A DNA stretch of 6,328 nucleotides, from NCBI GenBank assembly GCA_944393295.1, contig CALXZR010000053.1:1-6328 (forward strand), given 5' to 3'. This DNA is from an uncultured Clostridia bacterium. GTDB lineage: Bacteria > Bacillota_A > Clostridia > TANB77 > CAG-508. The notes under the pieces are model-generated. The model searched no databases. It saw only the letters and a list, made by a program, of their open reading frames with translations, and was not told the DNA's origin. Shown in pieces: positions 1-5,699 of this stretch. Within the stretch, counting starts at the first letter, position 1; each line of letters opens with the position of its first letter. The position numbers and the translations under genes are program-made.

Positions 1-108
1 AAAACTTTAGCTCAAATGTCTGATGAGGAAAGAGCAAATAGAATAAAATATAAGTCTATTGATTCAATGAAAGAATTTTCAAAATGGTATAAAGAATATA
101 AAGTATAA
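1..108 (+). CDS. 3' end of an unrecognised gene (partial)
   Basis: An open frame enters from the left edge and runs 35 codons to a TAA stop. The visible C-terminus is charged and probably helical (AQMSDEERANRIKYK, then FSKWYKEYKV). I do not recognise the family. It is not a recombinase C-terminus, because the conserved Gly-His and catalytic Tyr motifs are absent. It lies outside the candidate element that begins at 309. An intrinsic terminator 175 bases downstream may end its transcript. With only the tail visible, no function can be given. Confidence 0.55.
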   Translation, partial: KTLAQMSDEERANRIKYKSIDSMKEFSKWYKEYKV

Positions 109-282
109 ATTAGAAAAGTATTTAAGATTTTATGAAAATTAGATGCTATTAGCATTGCGTATATCTCTTGTACATGTTGCTATTTTAATAAAACTTTCAA
201 AAATAACTCGCAAACTGGTTAGTTAAGGAAGTTTTACCATGGGGACAAAAGAAAAAAGCTAAAAATAGTCTAAAAACAAATT

Positions 283-308
283 AAGGAGCTTCTAAAAAGC
301 TCCTTTTT
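283..308 (+). terminator. Intrinsic terminator before the left att-like core
   Basis: A perfect 9-bp stem (AAGGAGCTT at 283-291 pairing with AAGCTCCTT at 297-305) encloses a 5-base loop and runs into a T-rich tail. It would end transcription from the left-hand gene. The minus-strand side has a weaker U-tract (TTAATTTGTTTTT), so it could also partly stop the operon arriving from the right. The attachment-like core begins at the next base. Confidence 0.85.
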
Positions 309-321
309 CTGGTCGAGGTGA
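309..321. repeat. Left att-like core, CTGGTCGAGGTGA
   Basis: This 13-mer is repeated exactly and in the same orientation at 6024-6036. Its reverse complement, TCACCTCGACCAG, contains what looks like a tRNA 3' end: T-arm edge, acceptor strand CACCTCG, discriminator A, CCA. From memory it resembles clostridial tRNA-Pro(UGG). The following bases do not form a T-arm, so no tRNA gene is present here. Tyrosine recombinases commonly use tRNA 3' ends as core sites. The identification is inference; the repeat itself is directly visible. Confidence 0.6.
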
Positions 322-369
322 GGAGATTTTGCTTTTGAAAATTACCTATTTTCTGGCACTTCGACATTT

Positions 370-391
370 TTTGAATGTAGTTTGAATGCAG
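370..391. repeat. Tandem 11-bp near-repeat beside the left core
   Basis: TTTGAATGTAG (370-380) is followed directly by TTTGAATGCAG (381-391), one mismatch apart. Short direct repeats some tens of bases from an attachment core are typical of arm-type binding sites of tyrosine recombinases, so this may be an arm site left from attP. No recombinase gene adjoins this side; the neighbour ending at 396 is a different protein. Confidence 0.4.
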
Positions 392-395
392 TTAA

Positions 396-926
396 TTATT
401 TAACTTTAAATTTTTCTGGTTCTTTTTGCTCTTCAATCCATAATTCATCAAGCACTTTTCCTAAGTCGCAATCCTTTATATTCACCTCATCTAGAAAAGC
501 TTGATGTCTTAAATTCCAATATTTCATCCTAATTTCTCGCATTTCATAATTTTCAATTCTATTAATTTCTTCTTGATTAAGAATTTCTTTAAATTGATCT
601 TCATAACTTAAATAGTTGTTATCAATCATCTCGTTCCCCTTACTTTCTATTAAATTAATTTCATTATTAATTTTGGTATCATTACTATTTTCTTTATTAA
701 TGTCTTTCAGAGTAGAAATTGTACCTATTATTGTTAATGCTAATGTTATTATTGTAATAATATAAATTTTATAATTATAATCTACATTATTCGTTTCTTT
801 AATATAATTAAGATTATCTTGGTAAACATTTTCGAATCTTTTTGAATATGTATTTAAATTTATAAATTTTTTCCCTTTCAGAACAACCATACAAATTTCT
901 ATCATTAACATTTTCGACAATATCAT
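396..926 (-). pseudogene. C-terminal, membrane-anchored part of a frameshifted gene
   Basis: The frame is open for 176 codons to a TAA stop, but its first ATG at 926 has no ribosome binding site and lies inside the 3' end of the next frame upstream (814-1503). One surplus A in the A-run at 867-872 (minus strand) explains this: deleting it joins GCSEREK to FINLNTYSKRF and gives a continuous 368-residue product from 1503. This part holds a hydrophobic segment of about 20 residues (IYIITIITLALTIIGTISTL, encoded near 708-767), a charged stretch, and a C-terminus with MKYWNLRHQAFLDE and VLDELWIEEQ. I do not recognise the family. A single-pass or tail-proximal membrane protein in the fic operon is the most that can be inferred. 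Confidence 0.6.
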
Positions 927-1503
927 ATAATCGTTTTTCTCCCAATTGCCTTACTTTTTTTATTAGCCATTTATAATCAGAAATTTTTATATTTCGCCTA
1001 TGTGAATTTAAATATTTACTCATTTTTTTCTCTAATATATTTATTTCTATATTTTCAAAAAATTGATAATAGAATTCCATTCTATATTCCGAAAAATAAT
1101 AAAGTAATGTTGAACCAGGAGAATATGATTTTCCAAATATAAATTCATCATATCTCTTTTTATATTCATCAAAAGAATCAATAATATATACATTAGTATC
1201 TTTATTTTCATTCTTAGATTTTATATAAGTTGCATTTAAAAACGATTCTTTTAAATAACTTTCAACAGTTTCATTTTTTTCTTCAATCACATATTTATTT
1301 AATAAAGGTAATAAATATTGTTTTCCAAGTTCAGTGTAAAATAGTTTAGATAATTTCTTTTGCATAACAGCATAAAACATCTCACAAACAATATTATATA
1401 TTTCCTGTTCATTTCTTTCTTTGTCAAAAAAGTCCTTATTATATACTAAAGTTGGTTCAAAATAAATTAAGTCATTTATATTTTGTAATACATATTCATT
1501 CAT
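814..1503 (-). pseudogene. Middle part of a frameshifted hypothetical gene
   Basis: This is a 229-codon open frame rich in Lys, Glu, Tyr and Asn with no motif I recognise. The ATG at 1503 has only a poor upstream sequence (AAAAGAT) in place of a ribosome binding site. Seven codons upstream, in the same frame, is the TAG that ends the 74-codon ORF at 1522-1746, so the two may be one gene interrupted by an amber codon. At its 3' end the sequence becomes basic (YKFKYIFKKIRKCLPR), which looks like out-of-frame translation after the A-run at 867-872; the original frame resumes in 396-926. If the ATG is real after all, this is the third gene of the fic operon with an 18-base gap. Confidence 0.6.
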
Positions 1504-1521
1504 ATCTTTTAATTCATTAAT

Positions 1522-1746
1522 CTATTTTTTAAATTTTATCTCATATATAATCATAGCTTCTTCATTATTAATTTGAGTCCAGTCAATTTCTATATCTTCA
1601 ATTAAGGAATCTCTTAATAGTTTAACTTTTGCTAATATTCCCCATCCATTATGATTGTATTGAGGTTGTATATAATCCATTTTTTTTTGTTTATAATTTT
1701 TTATGAATTTTTTTCTTAAGTGATAGAGTTTAATTCTTTGTAACAT
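1522..1746 (-). CDS. Small hypothetical protein after fic, probably the 5' part of a broken gene
   Basis: It encodes 74 residues with a basic N-terminus (LYHLRKKFIKNYKQKK) followed by a mixed segment containing NGWGILAKVKLLRD. No family is recognised. It starts 11 bases after the fic stop with a good ribosome binding site, so it is co-transcribed with fic. Its TAG stop is in frame with the next ORF (814-1503), and the seven codons between the TAG and that ORF's ATG are open (INELKD, ATG next). A single substitution making TAG could therefore have split one gene. Repairing this and the downstream frameshift gives about 449 residues (396-1746). A genuine 74-residue protein remains possible. Confidence 0.55.
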   Translation of the reverse strand: MLQRIKLYHLRKKFIKNYKQKKMDYIQPQYNHNGWGILAKVKLLRDSLIEDIEIDWTQINNEEAMIIYEIKFKK

Positions 1747-1750
1747 ATAA

Positions 1751-1756
1751 TCACCT
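1751..1756 (-). promoter_or_regulatory. Ribosome binding site of the gene after fic
   Basis: AGGTGA on the minus strand lies four bases upstream of the ATG at 1746, between the fic stop codon and that start. It matters because the next candidate start in the operon (1503) has no comparable site, which supports 1746 as the only real translation start for the whole 396-1746 region. Confidence 0.7.
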
Positions 1757-1757
1757 A

Positions 1758-2435
1758 TTATTTATATCCAAACTTCTCCATTCTTTCTTCTTCTCTAGTA
1801 GCTAATTCTCTTAGCCATTCAGCTAAGCCATTACTATCATTATTTCTTAAAAACTCAAAATACTTTACTCTATCCTCTTTTGCTATAACAACAGGTGGCA
1901 AGTCATTTTTTAATAATTCATAATTTATAAGTAATCTACCTGTTCTCCCATTTCCATCTTCAAAAGGATGTATTTTCTCAAAATCAATATGATATTTAGC
2001 AATTTTAGTAAAGATATCTTGTTCATCGTGATTATAGTTATATACATAATACATCATTAAATTTGGTACTTTTTCAGGCTCTGGAGGGATATGTTCACTA
2101 CCTTGAATAAATACTTGTATAGTTCTATAACCTTCCGTATCCTTAATATCTCTATTTATAATTTCATTTAATTTTTTTATAAATTTTTCATCAAAGTCTT
2201 CATTATTTTGTAAATTGTTAAAAACGAATTCTAATGCTCTTTTATGATTTATAGCTTCATATATTTCCCTTGGCTCTTTTCCTGCGATTTTAAAGCTATT
2301 ATCGTTATAAAGAATAGCATAAGTTTCAGCATATGTAAGGGTACTTCCTTCAATAGCATTTGAATGATAAGTACTTCTTGTAATTAAATCTTCTAAATAA
2401 TCTTTATTATTTAAAATAAATTCTAAAATTCTCAT
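1758..2435 (-). CDS. fic: Fic-domain protein adenylyltransferase, class II
   Basis: The 225-residue protein is predicted to be cytoplasmic and to transfer AMP from ATP to hydroxyl side chains of target proteins. The complete Fic core HPFEDGNGRTGR spans residues 156-167, with catalytic His156, phosphate-binding Asn162 and both arginines. An N-terminal SNAIEG at 25-30 matches the (S/T)xxxE(G/N) inhibitory helix; Glu29 would block ATP gamma-phosphate positioning, as in class II Fic enzymes, which therefore need no separate antitoxin. The target-docking flap probably lies near residues 100-120 (EGYRTIQVFIQGSEHIPP). ATG at 2435 is chosen over GTG at 2441 because the ribosome binding site abuts the GTG. 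The gene leads a minus-strand operon with its own promoter. The target is unknown; the family includes both housekeeping regulators and toxins. Confidence 0.93.
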   Translation of the reverse strand: MRILEFILNNKDYLEDLITRSTYHSNAIEGSTLTYAETYAILYNDNSFKIAGKEPREIYEAINHKRALEFVFNNLQNNEDFDEKFIKKLNEIINRDIKDTEGYRTIQVFIQGSEHIPPEPEKVPNLMMYYVYNYNHDEQDIFTKIAKYHIDFEKIHPFEDGNGRTGRLLINYELLKNDLPPVVIAKEDRVKYFEFLRNNDSNGLAEWLRELATREEERMEKFGYK

Positions 2436-2440
2436 AGACA

Positions 2441-2447
2441 CTTCCTC
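2441..2447 (-). promoter_or_regulatory. Ribosome binding site that sets the fic start
   Basis: GAGGAAG on the minus strand ends five bases before the ATG at 2435, a normal spacing. The longer reading from GTG at 2441 would overlap this site, so the shorter start is preferred. Confidence 0.7.
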
Positions 2448-2530
2448 TTTCCTACAATTTACTCACTATATCAATATGTGCTCTAGCAGATATTATTGCA
2501 GATTTTGTCTTATTTTCAATTTATGCTCGA

Positions 2531-2559
2531 ATTTTATCATATCCATTTTGGAAAATCAA
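2531..2559 (-). promoter_or_regulatory. Sigma-A-type promoter of the fic operon
   Basis: On the minus strand TTGATT (2554-2559) is followed after exactly 17 bases by TAAAAT (2531-2536), with TGA just before the -10. This predicts a leader of roughly 90 bases before fic. The -35 overlaps a short palindrome and lies about 40 bases from the divergent ferredoxin promoter's -35. Confidence 0.6.
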
Positions 2560-2567
2560 TAATTGAT
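2555..2567. promoter_or_regulatory. Small palindrome over the fic -35, possible operator
   Basis: ATCAAT-A-ATTGAT is a perfect 6+1+6 inverted repeat covering most of the fic -35 box. Its position would suit repressor binding, but palindromes this AT-rich also arise by chance, and no regulator gene is visible in the window. Confidence 0.25.
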
Positions 2568-2598
2568 GAATTAACACAGGGAAATTTACTAGTTTAAT

Positions 2599-2627
2599 TT
2601 GAATAATAATGGGTTTAATGATACAAT
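2599..2627 (+). promoter_or_regulatory. Sigma-A-type promoter of the ferredoxin gene
   Basis: TTGAAT (2599-2604), a 17-base spacer and TACAAT (2622-2627) with TGA just upstream of the -10. The predicted transcription start is about 30 bases before the ATG at 2664, leaving room for the strong ribosome binding site GAGGGGTGA at 2651-2659. Confidence 0.65.
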
Positions 2628-2663
2628 ACAAGTAAATGAAAGTTTAATTAGAGGGGTGAATAT

Positions 2664-2849
2664 ATGGAAAAGAAACTAAAAACAATCATAGATAGCCCAC
2701 AAAATCATAAATGTCCAGCAGTGAATGTATGTCCAGTTGGAGCACTATCACAAGAGGATTTTAATGCACCTAAAATAGATTATGATAAATGTATCAAGTG
2801 TGGTAAATGTTCAAATTTTTGCCCTAAGAAAGCATTAGTTTTAGAGTAG
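2664..2849 (+). CDS. Small ferredoxin, probably one [4Fe-4S] cluster
   Basis: The 61-residue soluble electron carrier has a canonical C-terminal CIKCGKCSNFCP motif (Cys43, 46, 49, 53). The N-terminal half has CPAVNVCPVGAL, with only Cys17 and Cys23; the first motif of a classical two-cluster clostridial ferredoxin would need Cys at 13, 16, 19 and 23. By the usual crossed ligation, Cys43, 46 and 49 plus Cys23 would hold one complete cluster. The other cluster would have only Cys53 and a displaced Cys17, so it is probably absent. The gene has its own promoter and a strong ribosome binding site and stands alone; no oxidoreductase partner is visible. Its length is normal for small ferredoxins and nothing looks broken. 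Confidence 0.88.
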   Translation: MEKKLKTIIDSPQNHKCPAVNVCPVGALSQEDFNAPKIDYDKCIKCGKCSNFCPKKALVLE

Positions 2850-2906
2850 AATAATCAAATAATAAAAGAAAATCAAATGGTTTTACTCCCCCAATAAGTT
2901 GATGTA

Positions 2907-3257
2907 CTATTCTTCTAAAAGTACTCCACCTAGTTCATACAGTCTGGATAATGATGCGGGATTTTTGTAGTAAATTTTAGACAGTATTTCTTCAATGTCG
3001 ATTGCCGTGCCATCAGATAGATAGTAATCAGGATGGCTACCTACCATATTGTAACCTGCTCCTATCCTAAGGCGTCGATAGGTAATACCGAGAGTCCCAG
3101 AAAGTTTTCGTAAAATCTCGTCATTTGGTATTGAAAGATTATCATAAGATATAAAATGGTAGAACTTATAAAAACTATTAACATATTTTTGTGAATTAAT
3201 TGTATTTTTTTTGTTTTTATGATATTTATAAATAGGAATAGTTAAAAAAAATAATGA
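2907..3257 (-). pseudogene. Relic of an unrecognised gene with higher G+C
   Basis: The minus strand is open for 116 codons to TAG at 2907, but the frame has no ATG until codon 71 (2907-3047 remain from there) and no ribosome binding site. The downstream two thirds reads like real protein: EILRKLSGTLGITYRRLRIG, then GSHPDYYLSDGTAIDIEE, ending YELGGVLLEE. Hand count of 2941-3120 gives 73 G+C in 180 (41%), well above neighbouring genes. The AT-rich upstream part (codons 1-40) may not be coding. I do not recognise the family. It is best read as the 3' remnant of a gene acquired from a higher-G+C source. It fills most of the 440-base gap between the ferredoxin and the transglutaminase-like gene. 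Confidence 0.5.
3200..3228 (+). promoter_or_regulatory. Possible promoter of the transglutaminase-like gene
   Basis: TTGTAT (3200-3205), 17 bases, then TATTTA (3223-3228) with TGA before it. The region is so AT-rich that alternatives exist, such as TATAAA at 3261-3266 without a good -35. The ribosome binding site GAGGTGA at 3281-3287 precedes the ATG at 3292 and is much clearer. Confidence 0.3.
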
Positions 3258-3291
3258 TTATATAAAATAGCTAAAGATAAGAGGTGATAAG

Positions 3292-4959
3292 ATGAATTTA
3301 CAAGATTTTAAAGAGTTATTAAAATCGACAGATAAAAAAATGAATATTTTTTCTGATTTTAATGTAATAGAAAATATAAATTTTAGTATTAATGAATTAA
3401 TTGAGTTAATTAAATTAAATTTATCCAGTGAAGAAATTCTTAATTTATTTAATTATACATATTATCAACAATTACCTGACACATTAAGAAATGATCTTAT
3501 CAGCTTTATGGAATTTCCTATAAATAGTGCTATATGGGCTATATTAGCCTTTGATGAAGAATGTAAAAAGATGTTTTTAACGAATAAAACATTTATTTTG
3601 AAAAATTTTAGTACAAATATGATACCTGTTTTATGTAATAATATGGATGAAACAATAAAAGAAAAAATATTAAAATTGTATTCTGAAGAGCCAAATGTAA
3701 AAGTTGGCATCTACAAACAATATACAGATAGTGAAAAGTTTGAAATTTTAACGGCCGAAAATGATTTAAGTATTGATGAAAAATGTGAAATTCTATTTTC
3801 ATTAAACGATGAAAATATTGGATTATTTTTATACCAAAATCCAAACTTTTGTGAAGAAAATGGAATAACAAAAGCAGATTTTATGAGTAAGTTACTTGAA
3901 TGTGAAAGAAAACTAGTATCTAATCGTTATGAGACAGATGGGAGTTTAGATATAACAGATTTTCCGCCTGAATATAGAGAATGTATTGATTTTAACTTGC
4001 AAAATAGTAAAGAATTTATTGTAATTGATTTGAATTCTGATTTAGAAAAATATAGAGGATTAGATAAATTTATAAGAATAAATCCGCAAGAATTCAGTGA
4101 AGAAAAAATAAAAAAATTAATGAAACTATGTGAGATTTGTCCTAATTTACAAGTATGTAATAGGCTGGGGAATGAATCTAAATCTGGCGCAAGTTTATAT
4201 TCTTCAGGAGAAGAATATAAAGAAGCGGAAGAATGGATATCATATGTAATTAGTAAATTAAAACCAGAATATACAACAGCTCAAAAAATTGCGATTATTG
4301 ATAATGAAATAGGGAAAAAAATTAGTTATAGTCCAAATTTTGGAACTAAGAATTTCAATGAATCTAACGCAAGATGTTTATGGAAAATCATTAGTTCAGG
4401 ATATGGGGTTTGTAATGGAATTGCTAATGTTGAACAATATATTTTTAATAGAACCGGAGTTGAATCTGAATTTATAGCGAGTAGTAATCATGCTTTTTTA
4501 AAAGTAAAAAATGTTGATATAGAACTAGCAGATGGTCAATTAGCAATAATCAATGGTATATTAGATCCCACATGGAATTTAGCAGCACATAGGTTTGGTG
4601 GACAACCTGAAAATTTTCTTATAAGCTATGAAGAGGCAAGAAAGCATGACATTGACAAACACGGAAAGGATTTTGAGTGCCATGTGTGTGATAAAAAATT
4701 ACAAGACTTAAACTTTACTTTAGCTGATGATGACTTAAGACAATTATTTTGTGGTGTTGGTATAACTAATGTTGATGGAAGTTTTCCTTTAAAAACATTT
4801 ATGGATAGTCTAAAAAATATTGATGCACAACATTTGCGGAACCCCCACAGAAATTATATCCCAAAAATTAAGCATGTTATCAAATCAATATCAAAATTTG
4901 TCATCCTGTCAAATGGAATTATTAAAATTATTAGAAACTATCTTAACAAATACGCCTAG
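3292..4959 (+). CDS. Transglutaminase-like cysteine protease/transferase family protein, C-terminus frameshifted
   Basis: As read, the product has 555 residues. The N-terminal ~300 residues are acidic and helix-rich with no known motif. A transglutaminase-like fold follows, with the expected triad in order: Cys374 in GYGVCNGIA, His400 in SSNHAFLKV, Asp425 in ILDPTWN. The family includes proteases and transferases acting on peptide or isopeptide bonds; the substrate is unknown. There is no signal peptide, so it is probably cytoplasmic. The start at 3292 has a good GAGGTGA site. The C-terminus is suspect: after residue 518 the sequence turns basic (PKIKHVIKSISK), while the frame one base on reads TEIISQKLSMLSNQYQN, protein-like. 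One extra C in the run at 4842-4846 explains this. The original C-terminal part continues to 5261 (see 4970-5261). Confidence 0.8.
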   Translation: MNLQDFKELLKSTDKKMNIFSDFNVIENINFSINELIELIKLNLSSEEILNLFNYTYYQQLPDTLRNDLISFMEFPINSAIWAILAFDEECKKMFLTNKTFILKNFSTNMIPVLCNNMDETIKEKILKLYSEEPNVKVGIYKQYTDSEKFEILTAENDLSIDEKCEILFSLNDENIGLFLYQNPNFCEENGITKADFMSKLLECERKLVSNRYETDGSLDITDFPPEYRECIDFNLQNSKEFIVIDLNSDLEKYRGLDKFIRINPQEFSEEKIKKLMKLCEICPNLQVCNRLGNESKSGASLYSSGEEYKEAEEWISYVISKLKPEYTTAQKIAIIDNEIGKKISYSPNFGTKNFNESNARCLWKIISSGYGVCNGIANVEQYIFNRTGVESEFIASSNHAFLKVKNVDIELADGQLAIINGILDPTWNLAAHRFGGQPENFLISYEEARKHDIDKHGKDFECHVCDKKLQDLNFTLADDDLRQLFCGVGITNVDGSFPLKTFMDSLKNIDAQHLRNPHRNYIPKIKHVIKSISKFVILSNGIIKIIRNYLNKYA

Positions 4960-4969
4960 TATAGGATAA

Positions 4970-5261
4970 AATAAATGTATTGTTAATAGAGTTTACAGAA
5001 AAACTGATAATGCTCAAAATCCAATTATATATAGTTATTTTAATTTAAATGAATTGGGTGAAATATTTTATTACTTGGATGAAAATACCAGTGAATTTGT
5101 AAAAACTTCAAAAGAAAATTTTGAAAAGACATTTTCTTGCTAAAGATTTAATTCTGTCACAAGGGAGAAATCCATGGGATATAGAGGAAAGGGTAGCTAA
5201 AGAGAGAAATCTAGAAGCAAGCTCAGGAAGTATTCCAATAGATAGGAGTGATGAAAGATGA
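4970..5261 (+). pseudogene. Displaced C-terminal part of the transglutaminase-like gene
   Basis: No start codon or ribosome binding site opens this segment. In the frame entered by dropping one C at 4842-4846, translation runs from 4847 through MELLKLLETILTNTPSIG to a TAA at 4967-4969, then on as NKCIVNRVYRKTDNAQNP to TAG-free sequence ending at TAA 5141-5143. Dropping one T at 5132-5135 joins it to AKDLILSQGRNPWDIEERVA and a TGA at 5259-5261. The three lesions together restore 3292-5261 as about 655 residues. The restored stop overlaps the next ATG as ATGA, typical of a coupled operon and independent support for the repair. From memory, related clostridial transglutaminase-domain proteins carry a similar tail. 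The alternative is a separate decayed gene. Confidence 0.65.
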
Positions 5262-5470
5262 ATATCTTTAAAAAATTGATCGCAAAATTATTTTGTAACA
5301 AAAAAGACAATATAAAAAGAATCGAAGCACCTAAAAAAGAATTACTTACATCAAATGATTTTAAAGAAAGTATCAAGGTTAAAATTGTGGATGCCGATAA
5401 ATTCAATAATTTTGAAATCCTAAAATGTGAAGGCAATGGCTCAGGAATATCTGGAACTATAAAATTTTAG
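5258..5470 (+). CDS. Small hypothetical protein coupled to the transglutaminase-like gene
   Basis: It encodes 70 residues with an amphipathic, basic N-terminus (MNIFKKLIAKLFCNKK), a charged centre (FKESIKVKIVDADKF), and a C-terminus ending CEGNGSGISGTIKF. No family is securely recognised. AGGAG at 5244-5248 precedes the ATG by nine bases, and the ATG overlaps by four bases the TGA of the repaired upstream frame, so the two were probably translated in tandem. The conserved-looking Gly-rich end and the coupling suggest a partner or substrate of the transglutaminase-like protein; this is inference only. A peptide-precursor role was considered but no maturation enzyme is present. The gene itself looks intact although its upstream partner is broken. 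Confidence 0.6.
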   Translation: MNIFKKLIAKLFCNKKDNIKRIEAPKKELLTSNDFKESIKVKIVDADKFNNFEILKCEGNGSGISGTIKF

Positions 5471-5496
5471 AATTATAGTTAATGTTATAATTTTAA
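5467..5496 (+). terminator. Weak A/T hairpin after the 70-residue gene
   Basis: AATTATA (5471-5477) pairs with TATAATT (5486-5492), extendable outward by three A-T pairs and a G-T pair. The stem has almost no G-C and no clean T-run follows, so it is at best a weak terminator or mRNA-end structure. Confidence 0.2.
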
Positions 5497-5546
5497 TAAA
5501 ATGGAGATAATATAAATAATAATTCAATAAGATAGGAATTATAAGT

Positions 5547-5651
5547 ATGTTCATAAAATGTAATAATATTACAAATTTAGAATTTTTTGCTTTTTCTAAA
5601 GATCAATTAGAAGAAATTAGAAAAAAATCAATTCTTGAGTGTTATAATTGA
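5547..5651 (+). CDS. 34-residue ORF, possibly a gene fragment
   Basis: The ATG has a usable AGGA 10 bases upstream (5533-5536). The product is MFIKCNNITNLEFF followed by SKDQLEEIRKKSILECYN. I recognise no family. After its TGA at 5649-5651 the same frame stays open through WGPKYSGFSGIIITG into the recombinase remnant that begins near 5739. This may be the truncated 5' end of a gene interrupted by rearrangement rather than a functional small protein. Confidence 0.3.
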   Translation: MFIKCNNITNLEFFAFSKDQLEEIRKKSILECYN

Positions 5652-5699
5652 TGGGGACCTAAGTATTCTGGATTTAGCGGAATCATTATAACTGGAATA

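Noticed and set aside
213..276. Possible recombinase tail (LVKEVLPWGQKKKAKNSL) before the left core
   Set aside because: Only about 25 codons between stops, with no catalytic motif; too short to assign, though its place beside the core is suggestive.
337..353. GAAAAT/ATTTTC hairpin near the left core
   Set aside because: Six mostly A-T pairs in AT-rich DNA with no T-run; expected by chance.
309..385. A complete tRNA gene on the minus strand starting at the left core
   Set aside because: Only the 12-base 3' end matches; the following bases give no T-arm, anticodon arm or 5' acceptor strand. The same is true at 6024.
2436..2441. GTG at 2441 as the start of fic
   Set aside because: The ribosome binding site abuts the GTG with no spacing, while ATG at 2435 has normal spacing.
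3465..3871. Two overlapping minus-strand ORFs (81 and 87 codons) inside the transglutaminase-like gene
   Set aside because: They are antisense to a strongly supported coding frame, low in complexity (Phe/Ile/Leu/His-rich) and lack ribosome binding sites; they are shadows.
5197..5436. 79-codon minus-strand ORF
   Set aside because: Antisense to the 70-residue gene and the preceding frame; hydrophobic composition is that expected from reversing Lys/Glu-rich coding sequence.
5258..5470. 70-residue gene as a ribosomal-peptide precursor
   Set aside because: No maturation enzyme, transporter or clear leader/core boundary nearby; the C-terminal Gly-rich end alone is not enough.
5649..5651. TGA read as tryptophan (alternative code)
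   Set aside because: All tryptophans in the well-supported genes are TGG, and TGA appears as a natural stop at 5259-5261 in an ATGA overlap.
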